DNA of 60,074 nucleotides from Chitinophagaceae bacterium (GTDB lineage: Bacteria; Bacteroidota; Bacteroidia; Chitinophagales; Chitinophagaceae): the NCBI GenBank assembly GCA_004297075.1, contig SCVK01000133.1:1-60074 (forward strand), given 5' to 3'. Below, in pieces: positions 9,090 to 17,163 of the stretch. A program made the position numbers and the translations under genes. Under the pieces are notes generated by a model that was not told where the DNA came from, made no database searches, and saw only the letters and a program-made list of their open reading frames with translations. How positions within the stretch are numbered: the first letter of the stretch is position 1; each line of letters starts with the position of its first letter.

Positions 9090-10025
9090 ATGTCCATACG
9101 TAGCTTCCTGATGAATAGCATGGCATTCCGGAATATGATGCTGATTTCCGGGTATGAAAATAATTACAGCCGGAAAAAAGGAGCGTTCATCCCTTATTTT
9201 AATTATGTAATTGGTCCTTATCAGCAAGAGAGTTTCCTGCTTAATTTTCCAAAGGAGCCTTATGCAGAACAGTATTATAATTTCATTTTTACCAAGTTGT
9301 TTGCCTATAATGCTGCGGATGCAATCCGGTATATAAGTACGCATTATGATCTCTATCCTGATCAACCGGCCTTTCTAAATTTTCTTCAGCTTGAACTGCG
9401 GCACCGGATTGATCGTTTGGGAACTAATTCCAAAACATCCAACATTATCAAGTGGCGATCAATTATGAACCTGAGCCTGGAATGGGTCGAAAAGAAAATA
9501 AATGAAGTTAGCGACTCACGTAAACAATTAATGTATAATCAGTTTGTGCGTAACGATTTAACGGTGCTTGTAAAAAATGAATTGCAAGGGTCGAATAATT
9601 CTAATGCATTTGATGATGCGCATTTAGATAGGCTGGCTGACAGAGTAAGCGAAAAAGTACAACCTATTGTTGAAAAGATCATGGATCAGGTTGATGGCAG
9701 ATTGGCTGACCAACAACAAACAGGATCAATCAAACTTTCAAATATTCATTTGAAGGATAAGTTAATCGGGCTGTTCCAGGTATTAAAAGAATTGCAAAAG
9801 GAAGTTAAGTCCAAAGACACAAATAAGCACCAGCAGGGCGAACCCCTATTTACCAAAATGGATAATATTGATATCGCTCATTTATTACTCAATTTTGTGC
9901 CCTTCAATCAATCCAAAATAGAGGCTGCAGAAAAGCAATATTACAGGGTACGGGGAGATATAGACAGAGATGATCCAACCTATCAACAACTTAATAAGGC
10001 GTTGCAAAAGTACTTTTTTGGATAG
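9090..10025 (+). CDS. Protein of unknown function, cotranscribed with the integrase
   Basis: 311 residues, starting 4 bases after the integrase stop. I do not recognise a family. It has no signal peptide or membrane segment. The N-terminal 100 residues are rich in aromatic residues; the middle (about 150-260) is charged and helical, with heptad-like spacing that suggests a coiled coil (ADRVSEKVQPIVEKIMDQ); the C-terminus is again polar. Tight coupling to the integrase suggests a role in recombination or in control of the element, but this is inference from position only. Confidence 0.75.
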   Translation: MSIRSFLMNSMAFRNMMLISGYENNYSRKKGAFIPYFNYVIGPYQQESFLLNFPKEPYAEQYYNFIFTKLFAYNAADAIRYISTHYDLYPDQPAFLNFLQLELRHRIDRLGTNSKTSNIIKWRSIMNLSLEWVEKKINEVSDSRKQLMYNQFVRNDLTVLVKNELQGSNNSNAFDDAHLDRLADRVSEKVQPIVEKIMDQVDGRLADQQQTGSIKLSNIHLKDKLIGLFQVLKELQKEVKSKDTNKHQQGEPLFTKMDNIDIAHLLLNFVPFNQSKIEAAEKQYYRVRGDIDRDDPTYQQLNKALQKYFFG

Positions 10026-10058
10026 TCCATTGTAACATTAACTATTTAAACCAACCAT

Positions 10059-11198
10059 TCATATTTTACCTGTGATCCATTCCAGGTAATTGTCCTGATC
10101 GACAACAGCAAAGCTTGCTTCCGGGTATGCCTTAGCAAAGGCCACTGGCTTTTTCGCTTTTGCTGCTTTCCATTTACATTCAATGGCCTGTAATTGCCCA
10201 TTATTCAATTCGATTAAATCGATTTCCTGGCCGTCATAAGTTCTCCAGAAAAAATACTGTGGTTGGTAGTTCCTGTAACTATTGTATTTTATCCGTTCGC
10301 TTAAAATATATTGTTCCCATAACTGGCCTATATCATTGCGCAGTTCCAAAGGATTGAAATTACCGATCAGCGCATTTCGGATACCGTTGTCAAAAAAATA
10401 CCATTTCTTGCTTTTTGTAATTTCTTTGCGAAGGTTGTTGCTATATCCCGTTAATGGATAAATAATAAATACTTTACTTAACAGATCAAGATACCTCTCG
10501 ACTGTTCCTTTATTTAGCTGCAGGTTGTTGGCTAATTCGACGGTACTAACCTGGCTTCCTATCTGCCATGCCAGCATTTGTAGCAACTTGTATAAAACAT
10601 CAGCCCCTTTTATATTCTCCATCGTCAACAGGTCTTTTAAAAGGTAGCTGCTTACCATTTGTTTCAAATAGTTTTCCTGTTCCTGTGGTTTATCAATATG
10701 CCATAATTCCGGATAGCTTCCATGGATCAACCGTTGTTCCAGGTTTCTTACGGTAGTAAGGTAATCTTGCGTAGCCGAGAGTTCTACCTGCGCAATGGGA
10801 TAAAGGTAATATACGAGGTTGCGCCCGACAAGAGGTTCACCGGTAGAATATACTAGGTCGAAGCTACTACTACCCGTTGCGATCACCGTTATACCTTTTA
10901 CAGAATCGATCATTAGTTTTAAAATTTTGCCTATCTCCGGCACGACCTGCGCTTCATCTAAAACTATGATCTTTTTTCCTGCTGTTAGCTGCTTGTAATT
11001 AGCTACTGTTCTTTTTTGCAAAAGCTCAGCTACCTGCATATCCTCACCTTGCAGCAATAAGGCTTCATCGCCATATTTTTGGACAATATTTTCAATAATC
11101 GTCGTCTTTCCCGTACGGCGGGTACCGTACAGCATGATTACTTTCTGAAGGCCAATTTTGGCTTCTATTTGCTCCTGAATAACTCTGGAAATATTCAT
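10059..11198 (-). CDS. AAA-type ATPase with DUF4143 C-terminal domain
   Basis: 379 residues. The Walker A motif LYGTRRTGKTT is near residue 25 and the Walker B-like strand KIIVLDEAQ near residue 80-85, with sensor-like VIATGSSSFDL. The C-terminal half is DUF4143-like, with WRTYDGQEIDLIEL followed by AIECKWK, the D...ExK pattern of a PD-(D/E)XK nuclease-like fold. Proteins of this kind are frequent in mobile elements; the function is poorly defined and they are often described only as ATP-binding proteins. Its start is about 45 bases from a palindrome at 11241-11262, which may regulate it. It is convergent with the preceding plus-strand gene. Confidence 0.88.
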   Translation of the reverse strand: MNISRVIQEQIEAKIGLQKVIMLYGTRRTGKTTIIENIVQKYGDEALLLQGEDMQVAELLQKRTVANYKQLTAGKKIIVLDEAQVVPEIGKILKLMIDSVKGITVIATGSSSFDLVYSTGEPLVGRNLVYYLYPIAQVELSATQDYLTTVRNLEQRLIHGSYPELWHIDKPQEQENYLKQMVSSYLLKDLLTMENIKGADVLYKLLQMLAWQIGSQVSTVELANNLQLNKGTVERYLDLLSKVFIIYPLTGYSNNLRKEITKSKKWYFFDNGIRNALIGNFNPLELRNDIGQLWEQYILSERIKYNSYRNYQPQYFFWRTYDGQEIDLIELNNGQLQAIECKWKAAKAKKPVAFAKAYPEASFAVVDQDNYLEWITGKI

Positions 11199-11240
11199 TT
11201 TTTGTAAATTAAGCTAATCAACTGTCGCAATTTACATTAA

Positions 11241-11262
11241 TTAGGCTACTTAAATAGCCTAA
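11241..11262. promoter_or_regulatory. Palindrome resembling a DtxR-family operator
   Basis: Perfect 8-bp arms TTAGGCTA / TAGCCTAA around CTTAAA. The arms resemble the DtxR/IdeR iron-box half-site (TTAGGTTAG type). It lies upstream of the AAA ATPase start and about 60 bases after the stop of the DtxR-family regulator gene; it shares TTAGGC with the palindrome upstream of that regulator. Confidence 0.55.
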
Positions 11263-11322
11263 TTGATACTTTTTAATACTTAATGTCTTGCTAATATACC
11301 AGCCTTATCAAACTGATACTAT

Positions 11323-11997
11323 TTAAAGAATTACCATGAGATTGTCCGCAAACTTCTTTGATACCGAAATGCTTACTTTCCTGGGCAAGCTTATGGCCAT
11401 GGATCCATCAAAAGAGATCTTCTCCAATACCTTTATTTTAGTACCGATTCCAATATCAACCTGTTGTAAGTATTTAAGAAAAACAGCAGAACTATCGTTT
11501 ACGCCAACTACCTCGCAGCTTTTATTAATTTGTACATCAGATAATGTAATTCTTTGACCTGCGTGTAGTTCACCATTTGCAGAAGGTATCGGGTCTCCGT
11601 GTGGGTCAAACTTCGGGAACCCCAAAAACCTTTCCAGCCTGGTGATTAATTCTTCTGATTGAATATGTTCCAGTTGTTCAGCTATTTCGTGAACCTCATC
11701 CCAGCCGAATTGTAATTTTTCATGCAGGAAAACTTCCCATAGCCTATGTTTTCTTATTACCAGAATTGCGAGCTGCTTGCCGGATTTGGTTAATTCAATC
11801 TTTCTGTACTTTTCATATGCTATCAGTTTCTTATCAGCAAGCTTCCTTAGCATATCTGTGACGGTAGACGGCTTGGTGGATAGCTGTTCCGCAATATGAC
11901 TTGTAGATGTTTCCGGCGAGCCATGCTTTTGCGTAAGGGAATAAATGGCCTTAAGGTAATTTTCTTCCGTAAAACTCAAAAGAGTTGCAGACTTCAT
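11323..11997 (-). CDS. DtxR/MntR-family metal-dependent transcriptional regulator
   Basis: About 224 residues from the ATG at 11997; a start at 12012 would add 5 residues. Domains in order: winged-helix N-terminal domain (FTEENYLKAIYSL, then TSHIAEQLSTKPSTVTDMLRKL as recognition helix), the metal-binding and dimerization domain (about 75-145, with RHRLWEVFL, HEIAEQLEHI and FPKFDPHGDPIP), and a C-terminal FeoA/SH3-like domain (about 150-224). Such repressors sense Fe(II) or Mn(II). The gene is divergent from the di-heme oxidoreductase operon, with two palindromes between them, so it probably controls that operon and itself. Which metal it senses cannot be decided from sequence alone. Confidence 0.92.
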   Translation of the reverse strand: MKSATLLSFTEENYLKAIYSLTQKHGSPETSTSHIAEQLSTKPSTVTDMLRKLADKKLIAYEKYRKIELTKSGKQLAILVIRKHRLWEVFLHEKLQFGWDEVHEIAEQLEHIQSEELITRLERFLGFPKFDPHGDPIPSANGELHAGQRITLSDVQINKSCEVVGVNDSSAVFLKYLQQVDIGIGTKIKVLEKISFDGSMAISLPRKVSISVSKKFADNLMVIL

Positions 11998-12031
11998 AAC
12001 CGAAAGATACACCTAATTCTAAAACATAATT

Positions 12032-12045
12032 ATTAGGCTCGTCTA
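12032..12045. promoter_or_regulatory. DtxR-type operator candidate
   Basis: TTAGGCTCGTCTAA is an imperfect palindrome with arms TTAG-C / G-CTAA. It shares TTAGGC with the palindrome at 11241-11262 and lies between the divergent regulator and oxidoreductase genes. Confidence 0.5.
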
Positions 12046-12047
12046 AA

Positions 12048-12075
12048 AATATATTTTGGCATAACCAAATATATT
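12048..12075. promoter_or_regulatory. Long inverted repeat overlapping the oxidoreductase promoter
   Basis: Arms AATATATTTTGG (12048-12059) and CCAAATATATT (12065-12075) around CATAA form a nearly perfect palindrome with one extra T. A TTG at 12056-12058 and TACCTTTA at 12077-12084, 18 bases apart, fit the Bacteroidota -33/-7 pattern before the ATG at 12098. A repressor bound here would cover the -33 element. Confidence 0.5.
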
Positions 12076-12097
12076 TTACCTTTAGCCAAAATTACGG

Positions 12098-13300
12098 ATG
12101 GGTAAAAGGCAAATTTTATTGATCACCATGTTACTGGGATCTGTTGTGGTCACGGTATCCTGCAATAAGCTGTTGCCAGGGATTCCAGCCGATGACAGTG
12201 TACTGGATGGACCTATAGAAGGATTGACCGGGGAACAAAACCAGGCTTTCCTGCGTGGGGATATTGCTTTCAATGATGATATTTTTACCAGTTCAAATGG
12301 GTTGGGGCCAACTTTTGTCGCCACCTCTTGTGGTTCATGTCACGCCGGCGATGGAAAGGGACACCCCTTTACCACTCTCACCCGTTTCGGTCAGAGCGAT
12401 ACACTTGGAAACAAATTCTTACATCTCGGAGGCCCTCAATTGCAATCAAGGGCTCTGCCTGGAATACTACCTGAAACAATACCTGCAGGTGCCACTTTTT
12501 CCAATTTTACCCCGCCTGCGAATACGGGACTTGGGCTACTGGAAGCGGTACCAGATGCAACCCTTATTGGGTTATCGGATGAACTGGATGCAGATGGCGA
12601 TGGTATATCAGGAAGACCCAACTGGATACATATTCCCAATTATTGTTTATCGCGGCCCGGAACGATTGAGCGTAGTGGAAGATACATTGGCCGCTTCGGT
12701 AAAAAAGCAGCAGTTTATGATCTTCAACAGCAAACAGCGAACGCATACAACCAGGATATGGGTGTGAACTCGTCCTATGAATCTTACAACACATATAATG
12801 GACTACAGATCGATCCGGAGATCTCCAATCAAAAAGTACTGGATGTGATCTTTTATCTGAAAACCCTCAAAGCGCCGATACAGCGGGATCAGAACAATGC
12901 GGATGTAATAGCGGGTAAACAGATTTTTACCAATATTTCATGTGGCAAATGCCATACACCGCAAATGCAAACAGGCCCTTCAACTATCGCAGCATTAGCT
13001 AATAAAACAATTTTTCCTTACACCGATCTCTTATTGCACGATATGGGACCATCGTTAAATGACGGTTATACTGAAGGAACAGCTATGCCAGCCGAATGGA
13101 GAACGCCTCCGCTTTGGGGATTGGGCCTATCAAAAAATTCGCAGGGCGGTAAAGTATTCCTGTTGCACGATGGAAGAGCGAAAAGTATCGAAGAAGCCGT
13201 TTCATTTCATGGTGGTGAAGCCTCACAGAGTAAAACTAAATTTCAACAGCTTAACGCGTCAGATAAAGCGAAACTGATACAGTTTTTAGAATCATTATAA
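12098..13300 (+). CDS. Di-heme oxidoreductase / thiol oxidoreductase-like lipoprotein (DUF1111, DHOR)
   Basis: 400 residues. A lipoprotein signal ends at VTVSC, so it is anchored in the cell envelope. Two c-type heme motifs are visible: CGSCH near residue 78 and CGKCH near residue 285, the second within a region typical of the DHOR/DUF1111 family (QIFTNISCGKCHTPQMQ). It is related to bacterial cytochrome c peroxidases. Family members are known beside imelysin-type iron proteins, and an electron transfer or peroxidase-like role is usual, but the substrate here is unknown. It starts an operon with a Rieske protein 8 bases downstream and a porin, divergent from the DtxR-type regulator. Confidence 0.9.
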   Translation: MGKRQILLITMLLGSVVVTVSCNKLLPGIPADDSVLDGPIEGLTGEQNQAFLRGDIAFNDDIFTSSNGLGPTFVATSCGSCHAGDGKGHPFTTLTRFGQSDTLGNKFLHLGGPQLQSRALPGILPETIPAGATFSNFTPPANTGLGLLEAVPDATLIGLSDELDADGDGISGRPNWIHIPNYCLSRPGTIERSGRYIGRFGKKAAVYDLQQQTANAYNQDMGVNSSYESYNTYNGLQIDPEISNQKVLDVIFYLKTLKAPIQRDQNNADVIAGKQIFTNISCGKCHTPQMQTGPSTIAALANKTIFPYTDLLLHDMGPSLNDGYTEGTAMPAEWRTPPLWGLGLSKNSQGGKVFLLHDGRAKSIEEAVSFHGGEASQSKTKFQQLNASDKAKLIQFLESL

Positions 13301-13308
13301 AAAGAGAA

Positions 13309-13758
13309 ATGGACAGGAAGGATTTTATCGTTAAAGCGTGCACGGCCTGCTTATCAATGACGGCTATGGCTTCTGTGCTTTCATCATGTGGCGTAACACA
13401 TTTTATTGCGGGCAACATCAGCAACGATGGAGTAAGGATCAGTAAAAATGATTTCAATTTTAACCAGAAGGGAACACCGGCATACCGCTCTTTTATCATC
13501 ATAAGAAATGATACGCTGCAATACCCCATCTATGTGTACCGTTTCAGCGACCAGGAATATTCTGCCTTGTGGATGCGTTGCACACACCAGGGAACAGAAT
13601 TGCAGGCATCCGGCGATTCGCTGCAATGCCCTGCCCATGGAAGCGCCTTCAACAACAAGGGCATCGCTACCAATGGTCCCGCAGATAATTCCTTACGCAG
13701 TTTCCCCATACAGGTTACTAACAGCGACATATTCATCGACCTAAGAAAACAATCATGA
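13309..13758 (+). CDS. Rieske [2Fe-2S] protein
   Basis: 149 residues. Both Rieske cluster boxes are present: CTHQG near residue 87-91 and CPAHGS near residue 107-112, giving the 2 Cys + 2 His ligands. The N-terminus has an Arg/Lys-containing start, a hydrophobic segment and a Cys (VLSSCGV) that may be a lipoprotein or Tat-type anchor. It begins 8 bases after the di-heme protein and its stop overlaps the start of the porin gene by 4 bases. It would pass electrons to or from the di-heme oxidoreductase in the periplasm; this pairing is inference from operon structure. Confidence 0.93.
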   Translation: MDRKDFIVKACTACLSMTAMASVLSSCGVTHFIAGNISNDGVRISKNDFNFNQKGTPAYRSFIIIRNDTLQYPIYVYRFSDQEYSALWMRCTHQGTELQASGDSLQCPAHGSAFNNKGIATNGPADNSLRSFPIQVTNSDIFIDLRKQS

Positions 13759-14981
13759 AAAATCTCGCGATATTATTTCTGCTGCCTTTGAGTATTTGCA
13801 AAGGATTTGCGCAAATAGACCCGGTCCTGTTACGGAAACCTGTTACCGATACTTCAAGGATGTTATTGAATATGGATGCCGTGTACAACAGGCCGTTGCT
13901 CGCTGCCGGTAAGCTGCCTGTTTCGTTGGGAGGATATGTAGAAGCCAATTATCAATACCTGAATGAAAATGGTATCAGCGAGGGCCATCAGTTCCAAATG
14001 AGAAGGCTCACATTGTTTGTTGCCTCTTCCATTTCCAAAAGACTTAAATTTCTTTCCGAGATCGAATTTGAAGATGGAACCAAAGAGATCAATATAGAAT
14101 TTGCATCTATCGATTTTGAACTGGCACCCCTATTAAATTTCCGCGGTGGCGTAGTCATGAATCCAATCGGTTCTTTTAACCAGAACCACGATGGTCCCAA
14201 ATGGGAATTTGTGGATCGCCCGATCTCTGCTACACAGATGCTGCCCGCCACCTGGAGTAATGTCGGATTCGGCATATATGGGAAAAAATACAGCAAAGAC
14301 TGGGTATATGGTTACGAACTTTACTTAACAAACGGGTTTGATGAAAGCATCATATCCAATGGGCAGAACAAAACTTATCTGCCAGCAGCAAAGGAAAACC
14401 CCGACAGGTTTGAAGAATCTTTTAATGGAGTGCCACTACTGACTGCAAAATTTGCCCTGCGTAACAACCGTATTGGCGAGATCGGTGTTTCTTATATGGG
14501 TGGTGTTTACAATAAGTTTCAGGACGACGGCCTTATCCTCGACAAAAAAAGAAACGTGAATGTGTATGCGATTGATTTTAACACAACACTTTCCAAAACA
14601 AAAACTTTTATCAATGGCGAATGGGCATGGGTTTCTGTAGATGTCCCCAACACGTATACCGAACAGTTTGGACGCGCGCAACAAGGTGGATTCCTGGATA
14701 TTGTTCAACCCGTATATTCAAGATCACTTTTTGGTTTTGAAAAATCTGTTATCAACGCAGCGATCAGGTTAGAATATGTGGATTGGAATAAAGGAAAATT
14801 TATCTCAACTGGGGATAATATTGCAGATCATATTTATTCAGTTGTTCCCGCCATCAGCTGGCGGCCGACACCGCAAACAGTTTTCAGGTTTAACTACCGC
14901 TATAACTGGCAAACAGATCTTTTAGGCAATCCACCATCGAGGCTGGCGGGTTTCCAATTCGGATTTTCAACTTATTTTTAA
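13755..14981 (+). CDS. Porin of the phosphate-selective O/P type
   Basis: 408 residues with a signal peptide ending near GFAQ and then alternating beta-strand patterns to a C-terminal Phe (GFSTYF). The arrangement (LGGYVEANYQYL near the start, FEFEDG-like EIEFEDGTKEI, VVMNPIGSFNQNHDGP) fits the OprO/P family of outer-membrane porins. It would give passage for a small anion or other solute related to the redox proteins encoded just before it. ATGA-type overlap with the Rieske gene shows translational coupling. The substrate is not known. Confidence 0.85.
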   Translation: MKNLAILFLLPLSICKGFAQIDPVLLRKPVTDTSRMLLNMDAVYNRPLLAAGKLPVSLGGYVEANYQYLNENGISEGHQFQMRRLTLFVASSISKRLKFLSEIEFEDGTKEINIEFASIDFELAPLLNFRGGVVMNPIGSFNQNHDGPKWEFVDRPISATQMLPATWSNVGFGIYGKKYSKDWVYGYELYLTNGFDESIISNGQNKTYLPAAKENPDRFEESFNGVPLLTAKFALRNNRIGEIGVSYMGGVYNKFQDDGLILDKKRNVNVYAIDFNTTLSKTKTFINGEWAWVSVDVPNTYTEQFGRAQQGGFLDIVQPVYSRSLFGFEKSVINAAIRLEYVDWNKGKFISTGDNIADHIYSVVPAISWRPTPQTVFRFNYRYNWQTDLLGNPPSRLAGFQFGFSTYF

Positions 14982-15097
14982 GATCGTTCATTATCAAAGT
15001 AGGAATCAAACAAACGAGCCGTTCCTTTAACTCGTCAGTAAATTGGAATTGTTCAAGCAGTTGTGCTTTCATAAAGGTTATTTTCCTCTAAAACTGT

Positions 15098-15138
15098 AAA
15101 GCTAATAGCCGTCAAAGACCAAACGGTTATTGGCTTTT
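15098..15138 (+). terminator. Terminator of the di-heme/Rieske/porin operon
   Basis: A 15-base stem at 15098-15112 pairs with 15123-15137 if two G-U pairs are allowed, and is followed by TTTTA. It lies about 115 bases after the porin stop. Confidence 0.6.
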
Positions 15139-15167
15139 ATGATTACCTTGTTTTAGAAATCTACTGC

Positions 15168-15614
15168 ATGCTTAAAAATATATTTTTTCTTTGTTTCACA
15201 ATATTGACTGTTTGTTTGCTGAATGCCTGTGATTCGCAGTATACGCAATTTGAGATCTTTCCGATTGACCCTTACGGAAGTCATTTGACAGACCCATCGG
15301 TAGATTCACTCCCTGTTAAACATTTCCTCCTTGATGGACATATTGACCTACCAGACAGTGTAGAAGTCAGGAAGAAAATCCTTGCATATGTTTCAGGGAA
15401 TGTAAAAGAAACTCTTACAAAAAACAAAACAGTTGAATTGATATTTTATATATCCCAGACAGGATTTAATAAAGATGCGAAAGAGACACACAAAGATTTA
15501 AGCAAAGTGCATGACCCGTATTTATCTCTCATTTATCGAAATGGCAATTTGTACAGTTCTGCATTTTATGACGGCAAAAAAATGTTAGGTGTGTCATATG
15601 GCATTTCTAAATGA
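15168..15614 (+). CDS. Small lipoprotein of unknown function
   Basis: 148 residues. A hydrophobic signal ends at LLNAC, a good lipobox, so the mature protein is a predicted lipoprotein of about 129 residues. I do not recognise the family. The mature part contains a repeated pattern of polar and hydrophobic residues without Cys or His clusters, so it is not an obvious metal binder. It lies in an A+T-rich stretch that also contains a primase relic, so it may belong to an older insertion rather than to the metal cargo. Confidence 0.7.
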   Translation: MLKNIFFLCFTILTVCLLNACDSQYTQFEIFPIDPYGSHLTDPSVDSLPVKHFLLDGHIDLPDSVEVRKKILAYVSGNVKETLTKNKTVELIFYISQTGFNKDAKETHKDLSKVHDPYLSLIYRNGNLYSSAFYDGKKMLGVSYGISK

Positions 15615-15746
15615 TTTAGATTTTAAAAAACTAAATACATAACTTTTAGAAAAACTTAACAAATTGATGAGGTGTTTTTTTCTATAAGTATATGAAATTT
15701 CCGAGGGAGTGCTGCATTATCCTTTTAATTCTATAATATATTTTTT

Positions 15747-16331
15747 ATGTATTCTTTTATTCTACTCAGCTGCATATACTTTTCTCCTGTTCAAGGTAAT
15801 ACAACAGGCATTTATCAAACAAAGAATGACTTTTTAACAGGCAATCTTACCTACCACAGATCGCGGTTACGAACAAAATCGAACCCATTCCTGTTAAGGT
15901 TCCCTCTGTCATTTGACTCTGACGAATCGCTATATTTGCCTCAGCCTGATAAAAGTGAAAAAAAAATTGAACCGGCTTCTTCTTTTGGGTTTGTTGCCAA
16001 GGGGATTACATTTATTTATAATAGCGATGAAAAAAAATACCTTTCAGTTTTACATGATCGACTGCCAGTTTACTTTTTTCTGAAAGAAAAAGTGACCTAT
16101 GCTGGCAAAGTGAGAAGAATAATCGATATACTTCTATATACCCAGGATTTAGATGCTCCAACAAAAGAATTTACGACGGAAAATATAGAACATGATTTTG
16201 CCGATAAAAAAGCTCTTTTCGACAAATTACTTAAATTACGAGAAGCTATCCGGAAAAAACAATTCCGAACAGGAGTCGGTCGAGAGGTTTTTTTTGAATA
16301 CCAAAAATTGATAAAAAATATGCTGAATTAA
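15747..16331 (+). CDS. Protein of unknown function, probably exported
   Basis: 194 residues. The first 17 residues are hydrophobic and could be a short signal peptide (ILLSCIYFSPVQG), possibly a lipobox-like SC. The rest is Lys/Phe rich with a charged C-terminal helix (about 150-190). No known domain recognised. Same A+T-rich stretch as its neighbour, 132 bases downstream of it. Confidence 0.6.
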   Translation: MYSFILLSCIYFSPVQGNTTGIYQTKNDFLTGNLTYHRSRLRTKSNPFLLRFPLSFDSDESLYLPQPDKSEKKIEPASSFGFVAKGITFIYNSDEKKYLSVLHDRLPVYFFLKEKVTYAGKVRRIIDILLYTQDLDAPTKEFTTENIEHDFADKKALFDKLLKLREAIRKKQFRTGVGREVFFEYQKLIKNMLN

Positions 16332-16382
16332 TACTGGCAGAAAATTCCTTAGTTCTGGCTTTGGTTCGTAATCTGTTGGAAC

Positions 16383-16478
16383 TTCTATTCCGTTTATTTT
16401 CGTTTGTACGACAAACTATTTATTGTTATCGGCTATCGTAATAGTGCAGGCGGTTATGAATTATCGGGCATAAGTTAA
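16383..16478 (+). pseudogene. Relic of a toprim/primase gene
   Basis: Reading the plus strand gives a 31-codon stretch ending at TAA 16476-16478. Its segment LYDKLFIVIGYRNSAGGYEL aligns with LYDKKYTVIGFQNSAGGYEL of the element's own primase (55115-56047), with 15 of 20 identical residues. Upstream of 16366 the frame is interrupted by TAG. No start codon. It is a fragment of a second, different mobilization primase, left behind by an earlier element or a deletion. Confidence 0.75.
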
Positions 16479-16479
16479 G

Positions 16480-16487
16480 TATATTTA
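16480..16487 (+). promoter_or_regulatory. Possible -7 box of the 16517-17775 operon
   Basis: TATATTTA is one base from TAnnTTTG and lies 29 bases before the start of the lipoprotein gene at 16517. No clear -33 element. Confidence 0.3.
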
Positions 16488-16516
16488 CAGACAGGATAAT
16501 TAATAAAACCAATGGC

Positions 16517-17158
16517 ATGGCCCGAGTATTTTTTTTGTGTTTATACATCAGTTTTTTGTTTTCCTGTCACGATACAACCGATCATAATATCAAGGGGCCG
16601 GCCCGGGATACAACCAGCTCAGCAAACAACACTGCTGTAGTTGACACAACGCATCATTTTGGGACGATTTCAGGCATTACAGACCGGTTAACCCATGATC
16701 TCAAAGAGGTAAAAAGTGCTGGTAATGAAGAGGGTGCCTTTATTCAAATGTTCATCATTCACCGCAGGGCGTTGCTCGATATTGCACATGTAGAAATGTC
16801 TGTGGGCAACCTGATTGATCCGGTTAGATTGAGCGATGATATTATCGAACGAAGCCAACGTTTGTTGAATGAACTTTCTCACATCAAACTCAAAGATACC
16901 ACTGTCCGAAAGCCTCACCAGCTACAATACAACATTCCAATTTCAGAAAGAGCTTTCGACCAAATGATCCATACCAGCATCCCTGATGATCAATCTTTCC
17001 TGCAATTGTCAATTATCATTGAAAGAAGTGAAATACTGCTCGCACGTTCATATCTCAAGGCGGGAAAGGATGCCTACCTTCGCAAAGCGGCAACTGCGCT
17101 CATTCAAAACAATCAAAAGGAGATAAGCAGGCTGGCTGCAGTTACAAAATCTAAATAA
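16517..17158 (+). CDS. Lipoprotein of unknown function, paired with a membrane transporter-like gene
   Basis: 213 residues. The signal peptide ends at LLFSC, so it is a predicted lipoprotein. The mature part is mostly helical and contains many His, Asp and Glu residues in the first third (VDTTHHFGTI). No family recognised. It ends 5 bases before the start of the next gene, a multi-spanning protein, and together they look like an accessory lipoprotein with its transporter. Role in metal handling is inferred from the neighbourhood only. Confidence 0.7.
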   Translation: MARVFFLCLYISFLFSCHDTTDHNIKGPARDTTSSANNTAVVDTTHHFGTISGITDRLTHDLKEVKSAGNEEGAFIQMFIIHRRALLDIAHVEMSVGNLIDPVRLSDDIIERSQRLLNELSHIKLKDTTVRKPHQLQYNIPISERAFDQMIHTSIPDDQSFLQLSIIIERSEILLARSYLKAGKDAYLRKAATALIQNNQKEISRLAAVTKSK

Positions 17159-17163
17159 GCTAC

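Noticed and set aside
14890-15072. Minus-strand frame starting MKAQLLEQFQFTDEL
   Set aside because: The first 30 codons look somewhat protein-like, but the frame then runs antisense to the porin gene. It could be the stump of a truncated gene, but there is not enough to call it.
16332-16440. Minus-strand reading FVVQTKINGIEVPTDYEPKPE, which looks protein-like
   Set aside because: It overlaps the primase relic on the other strand, is closed by a TAG just upstream, and has no start; the plus-strand match to a primase explains the region better.
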